From Thelephora terrestris (Eukaryota > Basidiomycota > Agaricomycetes > Thelephorales > Thelephoraceae): DNA of 64,000 nucleotides. The stretch lies in contig WIUZ02000008.1 of assembly GCA_015956445.1 (NCBI GenBank), positions 372,001 through 436,000 on the forward strand, written 5' to 3'. Of the stretch, positions 1 to 13,104 are shown piece after piece. The notes under the pieces were generated by a model that worked only from the letters and a program-made list of their open reading frames with translations, was not told where the DNA came from and searched no databases. Within the stretch, counting starts at the first letter, position 1. The number at the start of each line of letters is the position of its first letter. A program made the translations under genes and the position numbers.

Positions 1-1007
1 TTGTTTCCCGACGAACGTCCTTCTGTAGCTGCTCTCGTCCAGCTTGTCCTCTGTGACGACGGATGGGCTCGCATAGATGCCTATCGGGTGAGTTCCACCC
101 CATATTGTTCCGCCTGCTCGTGCGACCCTGTTGTTTGTGTTTTCTAGATGGCCTACGAACACATCCATGGCATCAAATTGGATGAGCGCGAAGCAGAGGC
201 GCATATCCGTCAAAAAGCCTCCATCCAGCAACGTTTTATGTCGTTCCACGACAGGTACGTTTACCATCTCGACTCTTGCGCGCAGCCAACCGCCAACGTC
301 CGATCAGTCGATCAAGTGTCCATGATTTCAGAATCCCACCTGCAGCTGGTCCCGCAGGCTTTGATCAACCGGTCAACAACGGTGGGATCAACTACCCCCT
401 GAGTGACAAGTTCGCAAGCATTTCCTTGGGCAACGGAGATCTAACCCACCAGGGTTCCTCCGTCGATACACCCAAAAAATCCCCTGTCGAGCGTCCGAGA
501 ATGGAAAGAGCGTCGACGTCTACGTCGGGAGTCTCCGTCGTGGTCCCTTACAACGTACCGACGGCCGACATCGCAGAAGGGGCAAGGAGAGACAGCCTCG
601 CCACCCTCTCGTCTTCCTCCTCGGATCCCAGAGTCGGGCCTCTCGAACAGCAAGATCGCGAATTTAAGCACTGGGGAAGACTCGACAACCCAGAATCGGT
701 CTGGAACAATCTGCACGTCGAACGGCCGAAGCTGAGCGAGCGGAGAAGGTTCTCGTCGTACAAGGAATACAAGAAGACGCGGAACCAGCCGATGAAGGAC
801 AACGACCGGTTGTTTAAGAAGCGTGTGAAGCAGAGCTTTGCCAAGGGAGAGATAGAGGTTCTGGGCGTCGATGATCATGAGGATGTAGATGAGGAGGAGG
901 AGGAGGACGGCGAAGGGTCTGAGAGGCGTAGCGTTGTGCAAGCAGAGCACAAGCGGCAGATCTTGTTAGTGAAGAGGAAAGGCAACCTTGCCGGTCAGAA
1001 CCTTTAA
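1..1007 (+). CDS. 3' end of unknown gene, partial
   Basis: The window opens inside this gene. Three exons join in frame: 1-87, 148-254 and 332-1007. The introns have GTGAGT and GTACGT donors and TAG/CAG acceptors. The first two exons are charged and look helical, with an Arg/Glu-rich segment around EREAEAHIRQK. The last exon is low-complexity Ser/Thr/Pro, then a basic stretch (SYKEYKKTRN) and a Glu/Asp run (DVDEEEEEDGEG), and ends with KGNLAGQNL. I do not recognise a family. The splicing and the clean end at 1007 make it a real gene. It converges on PRM1. Confidence 0.6.
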
Positions 1008-1625
1008 CTCCTCCCTCTGAATAGATTCGTCTAGCTCTAAATGCTCCTGTGGCCCGAGCCACCTACTCGCAGAGGGAACATGCGCATGATCACGTGGACT
1101 GAGACGTTCTCATCAAAACATCGCAGGTAAAATGAATGAAGTTCATACAACCCGGCACGAAATTTTTGACACGGACGCGGATGATCTCATCGATGAATTA
1201 CAGGTAAACACAATAACGTTACAATGAGGGCACTGCCAGCACGTGTATCGCTATATACAATATGCACGATATATATGCTACATACTAAACAAGGAAAGTG
1301 ATATCTGCGAGAGTGTGCGGTATATCAAGTGAGTGAGTGAGTGAGAGAATGGAAGGGGGGAGGGGGAAACCGATTAGCTACTAGGATCGCAAGGATCACA
1401 GAGGTATAAGGAAAAAATACACTCGAGAGGGAGGACGACTTGTTACAATTGATGACGCGTAGAGCGAGGACCCCAGGGTCGAAGAGAAAGGAGAATGGCG
1501 ACGACGTCAACGTGAGTGATGCCTATTAATGTCGAGAGTACCGTAACGAGAGAATCTCGTGTCCGTGTTCGTGAAGAATCGTGAAAAGGTCGTGGATGGA
1601 GCGTCGAGGGAAAGGGGGATCGGGA
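1008..1625. other. Intergenic, convergent gene ends
   Basis: This stretch separates the ends of two convergent genes. It holds a short (GAGT)n microsatellite near 1331-1346 and AT-rich sequence around 1250-1280. I see no coding signal. Confidence 0.5.
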
Positions 1626-4600
1626 TTACAGCGCCACAGGCGTGAGCGTACTCCCGTCCGCATTCCCGTTCGTAGAGCTCCTCCACACCTCAGCAGCGGT
1701 CAAGAACGGATTCGTCGCTGTTGGTTGCCTTGGAGGTTTCACAGCGTGGGAGTCATCGAAAGGCGTGGCGAACGGATCCACCAGAGGGACCCTGTCGTCA
1801 TTTTGCGCATTCCTTACCACATCAGGATGCAGCGGTCGACCAGGACCGGGAGAAAAGGTATAGTTCGTACCCGCGTTCGCGTTTGAAGCTTGGTATTGGG
1901 AAAACGGCGGAGGGGAGGGTTTCCTCGGGGGAAGTGGTGGTTGGGCCCGGATCGAGGAAATACCTGGCGGGGGGGAAACGCTCCTTGGCATTTCCAGGGG
2001 CACTGGCCTCTCGTATCCATAGTGAAGGGGAGGTGCGAGATGACTGGTAGGACCGTTCACGACCACGGGTTTCTTCTCAGCTTTGACCTGCTGGAGATTA
2101 TCCGAAGGAGGTGGAGCATCCAACTCAGCGTCCACGTTCCTCACCCTCAGTGGAGGGACCTGAGGCTTGCGATTTCCTTGACCTCCATCGCTTCCACGCG
2201 TAGCCAGCCAAGGGAACCGAGGGGCGGCAGGGGAAACGGACCAAGCGGATTTCGGCCTGTCCTCATCGTGCTCAGTGGGGGAGACCTCGATCGCGGGAAG
2301 GTTTGCGGGCTTCATGTTCGCAGCACGGCCAGTGTCGATGGACAAATTCGGTGGTGAGCGATTGCCAGGCCGAGGACTAGAGTATGTGGGCGGGGACATT
2401 GGACGGGGTTTGAAATCCTGTTGCTTCCTTCCAAACGGGTTGAGAGCGGCGAGACGGGAAAACATGGACGCGAAACCGTTAGAGGCGGGGGCGGAGTTAC
2501 TGGTGGAGACGGGCTCGTCATCAATATCGATCACAAATTTCTCCTTTTCGATTGTCTTCCGGCCAAAAAAGTTCATGCCGATGAACCCACGAGCTCTGGT
2601 CTTGACTTGAACAGTGGGCTTGGTGGCGGGAGAAGTGCCTTTCTCGTTCTCCTTGGAAGAATCAATGAAACTGTCCCAGCTCTTCTCGTAGTCCTTCTCC
2701 AAGTTCTTTAGCGGATGCGGATGGGGCTTGAACGATCCGTTAGCACTGCCGAGCGAGCCAAATCGTCGACGGGGAGAAGTGATGGTCTCCAGGAAACCAG
2801 GTCGAGGCGAGGCTAGGGGAGTGAAAGAGGGGAGGTTCATCCCACCCCTACCACCATTCTCCATCAAACTCTCGTCGGTCACGGTGATGTGTCCACCACG
2901 AGCTGTGAACTGGTCAAAACCCTCCCTCTGTTCCCTCTGCCACCTCCTCCTCTTCCTCCGCTCCACCAAGGCCTGGAGATAAGAGTGCCAGAAGATGATG
3001 AGAAGGGCCATGACGACCACGACACCCCAGATCCCGATGAAGACGAAGAACGTGACGCGTTCCTGCTTCAATGACTTGACGTAACTCGTCACAATCCTTC
3101 CGATGATCCCGCCATCATCCCCCTCGCCATTCCCGCTTCCGATAGCGGCGAGAGCAATAGGACGAGCCGCATCATTCACATCCTGAGGAGAGAGGAGGAG
3201 AGAAGATTGGTTGATCTGTGGCATGTTGACGTGCAAGTTGTCATGCATGAACGTCAACGCCTCTGACAACGCATCAACCTTGCTCCCAAGGAGACAGAAG
3301 ACAAAGTCCTGCATGGGCTGCTCGAGGGGAGTTCCACCAAAAATGGTCTCGACCAGATCCTGGACGTCTGTGTAGAAGTTGTTCAGGGTGGTGTTGAGAG
3401 TGGTGGTCGTGGAGTTGACCCAACCGAAGACCCCGTCGTTGATGGTGTTCTGGATGCCATCCACCTCCGAGTTAACCTGGGAGACGTACACCGCAGACTG
3501 GTTCAACATGTTTTCGTTCAGGGCTGTGGCGATCGTGTTCGAAAAGTCGGTCGCGGAGGAGAGGGCCTTGTTCCGGTAGGACTCTGCGATGGGACCAAGG
3601 GCGAAAAGCTGAAGCTGAACTGAAAGCAGGCCGACGAAGCCGATAAGGAAGCACGCAAGAGCAGGAGGGTGGAAGATGTAACTGAAGAACCATCGGATGT
3701 GGATGTGCTGAGAGGGAGAAAGGCGCAACAAAGTGGAGATCTGATTGGCAATTCTCATGATGAGAGGGTGAACAGTGATTCCGTGGAGGGTCAGAAGGTT
3801 GTGGTTCGTGAGCTGGACGGTGGGAGCGGAATCAACAGTGGCATGGTGATAAACGGTAGGATCGTTGTTCCAAGCCTGACGAGTGCGCTCGAGGTGGTTT
3901 TGGAGGCAGCGCCACTTGTACCATTCAAGAGCACAATTCCCGAGGATGAGGAGGATGATGGCAACGATGATGATGACCGTCCCAATCTTTGTCATCTTGA
4001 CGAGGTCACGACCGAGATCGTCAATCACGGAGGTGTCGATCTGATCACAGAATGTAATGGTGGATTGTTGTGGAATGGCGAAGACGGATGGCTTGAAGGT
4101 GATGTTGTTGAAGGTTTCCGTGATATCCTGCTTTGTCAACTCAAAGGGAGTGTCGAGGCTAGAGAATGTATAAAAAAGACGACCTTGATCGGAAAACAGT
4201 TGGAAACCTTACAGAGCGTTGAGCTTATTCTTGATCTCCGCAGGGGAAGGAATCGAACTGTTCAGGTTGATCAACGCCTGAGTGAAATCGCTGGGGATTG
4301 TGACGTTCTGGAGTGCATCAAGGGAAGGGACGGAAAACTGAGGAGCAGTGATATCAGCAAAAGGATTGACTTTGTTGATTGCGTTCACAGCGGTCTGGAT
4401 GGCACTGTTGACGGAAGCGATATCATTCTGGATGGACGTCCTAACGCTGCTCAGAGTACTCTGGATGAAGGTGGATATCTGTGAAAAAGAGGGTTAGACG
4501 GACGTGGAAGGGTGCCGATCAAAGGATGATGGTAGCAAACCTCTTGTACGGCAGAGATGAGCACTGAAAGCGTCCCGCGGACGATAAGTTCGACGAAACA

Positions 4601-5002
4601 AAGGAAGGTGGAACGGTAGATATCGACCAAAAAGTTGATGATGCCTTCCATGACGGTCAAAGAAAGGACGAGGGCATCCCGAGCGCCATTGAGAGTTCCG
4701 TTGACGGCATCTGTGAACTGCTGGTTTGCTGCGAGGGCCATATACCTGGGAAAGCTGGCAGCGGAGGAAGCGGCGCCCTCTGCGGCTTTACAACTAGCAA
4801 GAAAGTTCTCCTTTGCGCTTGCGACGGAACTCTCGGCGGAGCTACCTGACGCCTGAAGTCGAAAGATGACGAATAGAAGAGAGATTATGGGATAGGCAAC
4901 CCAAGACAACGAGAGGAGATGGGGCAGCTCGAGATAAGGCCTGAGAGAGGTCGACATTGCGGAGTCGTAAACTGGAGGTGGGGAAATTGAGCGTGTAGCC
5001 AT
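1626..5002 (-). CDS. PRM1: Plasma membrane fusion protein PRM1
   Basis: PRM1 is a multipass plasma-membrane protein that promotes bilayer fusion when mating cells or hyphae meet. Three exons (5002-4541, 4478-4213, 4158-1626) give about 1,086 residues. The start at 5002 opens with [14 protein letters not shown] and is soon followed by the first hydrophobic segment ([18 protein letters not shown]). Further membrane segments follow: [53 protein letters not shown], and [20 protein letters not shown] near the end of the core. Long extracellular loops rich in Asn/Thr with N-glycosylation sites lie between, as in the family. The C-terminal 400 or so residues form a Pro/Ser-rich cytosolic tail, longer than in yeast Prm1. 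It is divergent from the gene at 5643. Confidence 0.87.
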
Positions 5003-5642
5003 TGGGGAGAAAAGGAAGGAGAAAACTGTCGACCGGCGACCTTGAGGAGATCAAAGGGAAAGTCGTCGTCGTAGTCGTCGAAAGAGAGAGGGGGTGTGGA
5101 CCTCATTGAGAGAATTCAAGTGGTTATAATATCGTGCGTGGTCCATTGTCGCTTCCGAGGAACGACCTCGCCCATTATTGTTTTCCTTATTCGGAACAAT
5201 CGGCTCTCGATCACGTGCGTTTTCCCGCTGCTCCGATCCCGCCCTCCGCCCTCTTCTATTGTCCTCCGCTGCGGGTAACTTTGCATGGACTTGAAGTGAG
5301 ATCCGGGTGGATGCTGGGGCCGCAAAGGGCGGGGGAGAGGGTCGAAGAGAGTATTTGCGCGCTCAAAAGAGTCCGCGCGCGTGTGGCATGCGTTGCAACT
5401 CATTAAGCCGAATACCATCGAGATAGGCAAAATATCAATGCAAACAACGCGAGAGATATCGGAAACAGATGTAATTTAACACTGCTCAAAGGCCAACTTA
5501 TCGACACTCCGCCCTTTGTAAAACGCCCGCGAAAAAAGTCGGACAATGGGATCGAGCCACGTGGCCCCAGTTTGACTCTTCCCGTTCTTCTCACGATCAC
5601 TCCTCCTCCTACCAATACCCACATGCCATATCCTCCAATTAC
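5003..5642. promoter_or_regulatory. Divergent intergenic region, PRM1 and 5643 gene
   Basis: The 640 bases between two divergent start codons must hold both promoters. A perfect palindrome GCCACGTGGC sits at 5556-5565, about 80 bases before the plus-strand start, and a TCACGTG lies near 5211. Both are E-box/Cbf1-like sites by sequence only. I see no other gene here. Confidence 0.4.
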
Positions 5643-8600
5643 ATGGAGTCTCTATATTCTATCAGTTTAGGCCTCAGCCTACGCTTTCTTATTGACACCG
5701 CAACCAAATACCACGGTCTTCGCGTCGATGGGATTCTCATTGGCCTCTGGGAGGGAATCGTGCTCAACCACTTCGCCCGACAACAGCCCTCCTCCTTCGA
5801 CCCTTACATTGCTTTCGCCTTCCGCATGCTCTTCGACATTATTCTCACCAAAAACATCTCCAGGATGACCGTAGTTGTTCTCTGGACGGGGTTAGGAATG
5901 GTTCTTTCAGACGTGTTTCCCGAAGTAAACGACGATAAACGGTTTCGCAAGATGACACGTCCCTTCCGCAGATGGTTCAGAAACCCAAACCTCGACTTCC
6001 TCGACTATCTTCCGGCCCTGCCTTCCCTTTCTGAACTTGCAGACTTCGTCAACCCTCCTCGCACCCGCACCCGTAGCCGGCCTTCTAGTTCCAGCCGTCC
6101 TTCTGCTTCGAAGCGTGCCATATCCCGCACGAATAGCAACACTACGAGAGCTCGCAGTCCAGTTGGAGAGTCATTTGTTCTCACAAGCCGCCGCCAACTT
6201 CCAACTAACTACACGTCCGAGACCGAGACCACAAACACCAACGGTACCAATTCGGTCATGTCCACACCAAACCCGATAATGCCTCCATTGCGCGGCATCC
6301 TCACTCCTTCGCGTCAAAGCTCTATCATCAGCCCTTCACCGAAACCGATTCTCAACCCTTCGCGTCCCTCGACTTCCGTTCTGAGCCCGCAGTCGACCAA
6401 CTTCTTCCCACCAAACTCTACTTTATCGAGCCCAACGCACGAAGTACCATCGCAACTACCACGTTCAGGAGTTGTTAGTCCACCGCGCTCGATCCTTAGT
6501 ACTCCTCGTTCGATCCTCAGTCCTCCCCGCCAAACGGCCCATAACCCACCAATAATCCAGCAACCTTCTCCGAGACACCCTCCTCCCACCTCTATCATTT
6601 CCCCCCCTCTCTCTGCCCCATCCCCTTCAGTCCTGTCGCCCCTCCCTCCTGCACAGCTTCCCCTCAGCCCGCCCCATAACTCCCCACCCGGTGGACGCGA
6701 GTCTGACCTCGAATATGCGGATATACCATACAACCATGTTCCCCCAGATACGGTTCGCCAGCCACGTCGATTCCCTCAAGAGTTCCAATCCCCGCCCCTA
6801 GTCGCCGATTCACCTCACAAGTTCGAGTCGATGCCGATGCCGATGCCGATGCCGATGCCGATACCTCAACCACACCATGAACCCGCCTCCGTTTACTCTC
6901 GGGATCCCGATCAGAATCGTCCTCGTCCCCTGTCCGATATCCCGGAAGCTACTCAATCCCAAGAGGCTTCCCAGGTGTCTCGCCTTTCCCACATTTCTCA
7001 CCTCTCTTCACGTTTATCCCAGGCTCTCTCTAACCTCCCACCTCCCTCCGAACACACCACGGAAGAAGACGAACCCGAATACCAGAGCGGCTTGGATAGC
7101 TCGCAGTACGACGAGCCGGATGCCTTCACAACTCCCCCACATTTGGCCATAGGATCTGTAATTAATGATGACGATCCGATCGACGACCCATTAATGACAC
7201 CACCTGGCAATACCGCCGGAAGGAACATGACAGGTATCGGTTCGGGGTTTGGGGACACCGATAGGGGGAGAGAGTCTAATCCACCTCTGCAGTACCAACC
7301 TCTCTCTCTCGGCGACCAAATACGCGCTTCCGATAGGGATCTGAGTGGTGATGGTCAACTAGGGCAGGAGGCTAGGGAGAGGGCATCATTCGATCGTGAC
7401 AGCACGAATCCGCTGACCCCTGCTCCCACACCTGCCTCAAAACATAAGCGGACGGAGTCGTCAGCCAGGCCTTCAATGATACCGGTTCGGGGCAACTCTG
7501 TCTGGGGAGGTTCGAATCTCGGCACCTCAGAATCCGCTGTCCGACCCCCTCCACCCTCATCCGTTGGTGGGGGTGGGTCGGTATGGGGAGATTCCGGGAG
7601 AGACGATGAACCGGCGACGATCAGAGCTAGAGACGCTCTCGCGTCCAAATCGAACCGAGGTTCGCTCTGGGGCTCTCTCTGGGGTGGTAGCGCGAAGGAC
7701 GAAGGGAGCGTTCGGGATGACCTTAGCGTTCGTGAGGACATTCCGGTCGAGCCCATCCGGAGGGAAACCCGCGAATCGAGAGATAGGTCTGTCAAGGCGG
7801 AGAGCGTGAAGCCTCCGAGGTCGGTCAGGGAACCCTCTGCGGTTAGGTCTACGGCTTCAAAGGTTCCATCTGTGAGAGATGACAAGTCCTCCCTCGATTC
7901 TGCCTCTGGCGAACGGAAGCGGGATTCTCCTCAGCCGCTCTCTCGCCAACCGACCGGGAACGAATCTGTCCGTGGGGCGAGCGCGTTGGGAAGCGTCAGG
8001 GGTGAACCGAAACCTTCTGAATCTGACAATCTCCCGCAGCCACAACCTGTAGAACGGAGCGTCCGGGGAGACCGGTCGGAGCTTGACGCTGGAGGGGAGA
8101 ACGCGAGCGTTACTGGAAAAACGACCAAGAGCGTACTGGACGACACGAAGTCATCCAAAGGACGTATTGTTCCTCCAGAGGACGTGGATGCACAAAAGAA
8201 GTCGACTCAGGATGCCGAGAGTGGTGCTCCGCCCACGCCTGCCAAGAGTATCGCTAGCATCAGCGCTAGTGCTAGTCTCTGGAGCGAGAAGCCTCGCCTT
8301 CCAGGGTTGCCCCCACTGTCGACACCAGAGAGTGAGTTCCCTCATGGATAGTCTGGAGTCGTGCAGGCCTGATCACTGACACAACCCACTTCCGTGCAGT
8401 GCCCACGAAACCAGCTGACCCGATCACGAAAAACATCGAAGGTTTGAAAGGCGATGAGGCAATGAAGGCTGTGATGGACGCTTGGGATCAAGCGGTCAGG
8501 ACCAAGGCCCCAGAGTTGAGGATTAGAGTGGGAACCAATAAAGTGGGAACACAATTAAAGAGGAGGATTACGAAGAGCTTCGAGGAGCAGTGAGTCCGAT

Positions 8601-8731
8601 CAATCTCTTGTCTCACTTTCGAGTTGTGCGGGCTCTGATTTCATCATAGACACAACATATCCCCCTCGAAGGTGAATGTCGGAGAGGTCATCTTCAAGCT
8701 TCCGAACATCCCTCCTGCCATCTCCAACTAA
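5643..8731 (+). CDS. Pro/Ser-rich protein with hydrophobic N-terminus
   Basis: Three exons (5643-8331, 8400-8589, 8650-8731) join in frame to about 986 residues. The first 120 residues look folded and partly membrane-associated, with hydrophobic stretches near ISLGLSLRFLIDTA and MTVVVLWTGLGMVLSDVF. The middle is a long disordered region of Pro/Ser repeats (ILTPSRQSSI, SILSTPRSILSPP type) and a run of alternating Met-Pro. The C-terminal part repeats short SVRD/SVRG/SLWG segments and then closes with a compact charged tail (KRRITKSFEEQ, then VGEVIFKLPNIPPAISN). The conserved ends around a disordered middle suggest an adaptor. I do not recognise a named family. Confidence 0.75.
6829..6861 (+). 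repeat. ATGCCG hexanucleotide microsatellite
   Basis: About five tandem copies of a six-base unit inside the coding sequence encode alternating Met-Pro. Because the unit is a multiple of three, length changes would keep the frame. Confidence 0.8.
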
Positions 8732-11006
8732 ATAAACCTCGATTGATTATGCTTCGACGAGATAACGAACGTCGCCGGTGTCGGGTCTCCGGTGCTGAAT
8801 GTATCAAGGTGCATGTGCTGTATATCTCTTAGAATTCACGATTTTACGACCACCTCATTCAGCTTGTTATTTGTTTCCTTCTTTCCCTTCCTTTGCTTCC
8901 CCTGTCCTTGCTTATTCAACATCTTTATATCTCGATGATATACCTTGAGCTCTTATGTTTCCTCTGACTTACCCTTTTTTACCCGTCATCACAAAGCGAC
9001 ACCCCTTCACCCACGTTCTCATTTGATGGCTGATGTTGATGAACCGACTCTCTAGGCCGAACAGTTCTTCATTTTATTTCTATCCTCTCTCTGCTTTGTA
9101 CAGTCTTGTAGCGTAGCTCGAAATAAGAAGTGTTTCTCGTTCTCAAGGGTTCCATGCACCCCTGGGTACCTGTGCAGGGTGGCTGAGGCTTGTAGATACT
9201 TTTCGCTGAGAACTTGGGCACAATGCGCAGCTGCCCCCGGTCTCATCCATATTGTCGGACGGACGATCGGTGGGTGGAAGTGCTTGGAAACCACTGACCT
9301 TGCAGTTTGACTGACCGTCGAGCTCCTCTCACAAAAAGCGCTCAACGCATCGCAATGCAGAGAGTGGGGAAGATGTTAGGATGTTAGGGTGGGAGCACGC
9401 TATGTGACAAGAGGCCTACATGATCCACTGAAGGTTTGGACTGGGACCACCCCCAGGTCAGTTCGATCCAGATTAACTCTCAAGGAGGATTCCGAAAGAA
9501 CCAGACGGAGACGGAGAGTACCAAACTAGACTAATTCCAAAGTGATACCAGATGCCATTACGTCCCCATGAGCTTGGCCACGGGGGAGGTTTTGCTTTCA
9601 GGTGCAGAACCGCCAACTGCTGTTATGTATTTACACACCACGGTCAAAGGCGAGATCGTCGATCTGTAGCGTTTGAAGAAACGTAACCTGACGCTTCTTT
9701 CTTCAATTACACGGCGTACTTCCGCTCTTGCATGTGATGTGTGCGGCCCTCACCTGATCTGAGCGGCTGCAAACGAAGAGTTCGAGGGCAGAACCCCGGT
9801 GAAGGAGACACATCTCAAGACGATTGTGAGAAGTCTTGGCATCAGGCGGAGGTCCAGTCAACGTAAAGATGGTTCCTGTGGCTTAGAGAATGAAGTGATG
9901 CCGCGAGCGGTGAGGGGGTGGGATCGACCGATTTCTTCTGGTCTCTTCACCTGCCGTGCATTACCACACAGCGGGGCTAGCCCCTCCATGCCGTGATACC
10001 GGAGTCAACAAACCTCATGGGTTGGTGGCCGTAGGGTGGCAAGAGAGGGAAGCACCATCTCGATGATCGCGACCTGTGGTACTGTGTAAAAGCTTCTCAG
10101 TTATGCGCTTCCGCAGACTCCACAGGATTTTTCCAGTCCCTGAGGGGATGGTGGAAAGGTCGTGACAAACCTAGACTATAGCAAGCGTGTTTACCAGCGT
10201 AATCGCCGCCCTTTTGGATGTCGGCGGGCAGCGAACCGGGCCATCTCGTCTCTGGCAGGCTTGAAGAACGCGGACATTCCCTCGTCTTGTTCCAGCGTGC
10301 GATTCGTTTCTCCCCCTGCTAGCCCCCCCCCCCCCCCCCCCCCCCGAACAAGAAAATACGGAGGAACCCACCTTCGCAACAGGAAGCTTTCTGCGACTAA
10401 TTACGACATAGCGGGCGCCATGGGTACTACTCGGTTTTCCCAGGCACCTGGCAAAGTCGGGGGAAGATCTGGGAAGAAAGGAGGCCGTTTGAGTCGCGGC
10501 GCCAACGTCGGCACGCTCGAACTTGTGGCTGAAATTTCGAGTGTTGGACAGGTTACAATGAGGTGAGAGACGTAATGGACGATGGACAGGAAGAACCGGG
10601 TCTCGAGGTCCCAAGGCGGCCCAACTCCGCATTGGATGATCACGATGATCGACCCTTCAGGTTATCCAATCATTACGTGCACCATCCCCAATGGCCCAGA
10701 CGATGTCAACCTGTGTAGTCTCGAACCCCATGCTGCTCACCGGCATTGGACGGAGAAACCATAGTCGTGATCGGATTAGGGAACAATGTACGCTATGGAG
10801 TGCTCCAACGTGTGGAAGAATGTACTGGTAACCCTTGGATGGTGTGAGGTCGTGTGTGGTACCCCAGAAAGACATGGGAGAATACTAGAGAGAGTAAGGA
10901 TATGAGGTAGCGAGATTCATGGAAAGCAGATCGACATGCAAACTACGGTGGTACTAGGAAGGTGTGTGACAACGAAAGCAAACCAAATGACAAGGCCGCG
11001 GAGTAT
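8732..11006. other. Gene-poor interval
   Basis: These 2.3 kb hold only short overlapping open frames with no recognisable protein, no consistent splice signals and no tRNA-like fold that I can see. The first 300 bases are the 3' flank of the gene ending at 8731. A 23-base C tract lies at 10323-10345. Confidence 0.45.
10323..10345 (+). repeat. Poly-C tract, 23 bases
   Basis: This is an uninterrupted C run in non-coding sequence. It can form G-quadruplex or i-motif structures, and its length may be imprecise because homopolymers are hard to sequence. Confidence 0.9.
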
Positions 11007-12624
11007 TCAGACACTATCGGCGGTGGTTCCAACAATAGAGCTCGCGACTCCTCGAGAACCCTTTCCGGTGGGGAACTCCATTTCATCGTCCTCCATCTCC
11101 GACCTACGGGGAGTATGAGGTTTGCACGGTGGGTATAAGAGAGAAAAACACACCGCGGGCGATGTATTTGAGTGGCCAGCTGCATGCCTGGTTCCTGGGG
11201 TGCCGAACGAGACGAACGCGACGTATCCAAAGGTGAGATATAGGAGGCTTGTGTGGTTCCCCTGCGACTGAGGCAATGGTTTGAATGGAAACACACGATA
11301 GGTGTAGGAAAGCACACATCTGTGACGGTAGATCGAACACCGCTCGGACAAGCCTACAGGCTATGATAGGACTGAACACAACGGCAGCGAGAGCGCCGTA
11401 GACGCCGATGAGTGCTGTACTATCCGTTTCAGTGGACTGTTCCAGAATACCAGGTCACCCATGCCTACAATTTGGATCGTAGAAAACCAGCGCCTGCAAA
11501 ACCGTGAGATAGAATTATGTCAAAGCAACGAACTCATACTCACGACGGTAATGGTGTGCACGATGATGATGAAGAGAAAATATTGGATGCCTTGACGTTG
11601 GAGTAAAGTGGCGAACCTATCCCTCCCAAACTGCCTGGCTCCGAGGACGGTCAGCAAAGCGATGATGAGATCGAGCCCTGCGGCTGGCAAATCATAAGCC
11701 CATTCAGGTCATCGACAGGGTCAGCTGCCTACTATAAACCGAGAAAGCTCCCACTAGGATAATAGATCTTGTTTGGGAATCGGTGGGAACGCATGCTCCA
11801 AGTAGACGATTCCATTGGACGGTCCCAACGTGCAATCCTTTAGAGGATAGTTGAGTGAGAAGGTATAAATGTCGATGTTTCACGTGCCAACGAACACCAG
11901 GGTCCACTGCCCGATGAGTAACAACAGCAACAGCCCTATCACGCATCGGCTATAACTCCAAACAATGATGCTGTACAAAGGTGAGGTGGTGGGGCTCCAG
12001 AGATAAAAGAATGAAAGTATTTACGCTCGAATCATCAGATTCCCCGAAGCAGCAGTAATTCCAATGTTGCCAAAAACCTGAGTGATTGTTTCTCAGTTAT
12101 CCCGCGTCTTAAAAATACGTTTTCCTGTACAATAATCGACGCATGCAGTGCTGGAACGGTCGTTAGAAGCAAGAGGTGAGCAGACCAAGCGGATATCTCA
12201 CCTTGGCAGTTGAGCTCCTTGTGAGGAGGAAACGCGAAGACTAGGCTAGGATGATATGACGATCAACTGGTGGAGAGTGAGCGACAATGAACGCCTCTCA
12301 CTTCACAATTAAAGACGCCAGCCCAAAATATCGCGCGACGAAGTAAGGGATCTTCGCGCAGCCGAACGAGGTCACAAAAGCAGAAGAAGTTGCAGAAGTG
12401 GTGAGGCGTACCAGTGGCCATTTGAGCGGATACTCCTTCGTCGCAATCTTCCATTCAAACCAGAGGGAAGAGCAATACTCCCAGCTACACGACGCGCCCC
12501 GTTACTTGGGATAAATTTCAAAGCGAACGCGGAAAACAGACCCATAGACCCCAAAAAAGCAGAGAAGGACCTCCTTTGAGGTTAGAGCGACTGCAATGGG
12601 ATCCGTTCTGAGGGGAGTGCTCAT
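11007..12624 (-). CDS. Seven-TM basidiomycete membrane protein
   Basis: Many short exons on the minus strand splice into a multipass membrane protein of a family common in Agaricomycetes and of unknown function. Diagnostic pieces in order are LLCFFGVY, then WEYCSSLWFEW, IPYFVARYFGLASLI, NCQ, VFGNIGITAASGNLMIRA, CVIGLLLLLLIGQWTLVF, AAGLDLIIALLTVLGAR, LLQRQGIQYFLFIIIVH, and ALIGVYGALAAVVFSPIIAC near the end. The order and spacing match that family. The start at 12624 opens with MSTPLRTD and joins to the WEY exon through an intron with a GTCTGT donor. The tail ends at 11007 with KGSRGVASSIVGTTADSV. Exact exon edges in the second half are less certain than the presence of the gene. Confidence 0.65.
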
Positions 12625-12660
12625 CGTCCTAACGGTGCAGCGGTCGCACGGGGACGGGGG

Positions 12661-13084
12661 TTAAGCAACGAAGAACCCGAGAATGGTGTGTATATACGTC
12701 CAGCATTGAATAACGAAAGCGGATCGAGACCCACCGGGCGCTGAGCGCTGAGAATTACGATATGCACAGGGGGTATTTGCCCTTGTCACCTCGGAACAGA
12801 TTGTTCGGAATGATTGGGTTATGACAAGAAACACCAAGGGTGCCACAGCGATAAGCGTTGTTTCGGCGGAGATTTCGACAGCTGACGGCATCAATGATCA
12901 ACAGCGAATGAACGATCTCGTGAAGCGTTGCGGTGCAGGACAAAACGTCATCTGAAGGCCGTGACGAAGCTCCGTGCATGATGGAAGTTGGAACGTTTGT
13001 GATGAGCAGCGCGAGCCACAAGCTTATCAGACAAGAGATCGACAATAGGGGTGATTGTCTTGTTCGCCATTCTCTATCGCGCAA
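12661..13084 (-). pseudogene. Possible membrane-protein fragment
   Basis: Two overlapping open frames carry hydrophobic segments (LLSISCLISLWLALLITNV and AVEISAETTLIAVAPLVFLV) that could be membrane spans of a second 7-TM-like gene just upstream of the one at 12624. I could not build a full exon chain, and the piece is too short for the family. It may be a relic or a chance frame. Confidence 0.25.
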
Positions 13085-13104
13085 GCCCTACTTACAGGTC
13101 ACAG

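Noticed and set aside
9052-9345. Minus-strand open frame of 97 codons
   Set aside because: No recognisable composition, no splice context and no family resemblance; it looks like chance.
10162-10632. Overlapping open frames on both strands around the poly-C tract
   Set aside because: The glycine and proline runs come from the homopolymer, and the frames have no other coding features.
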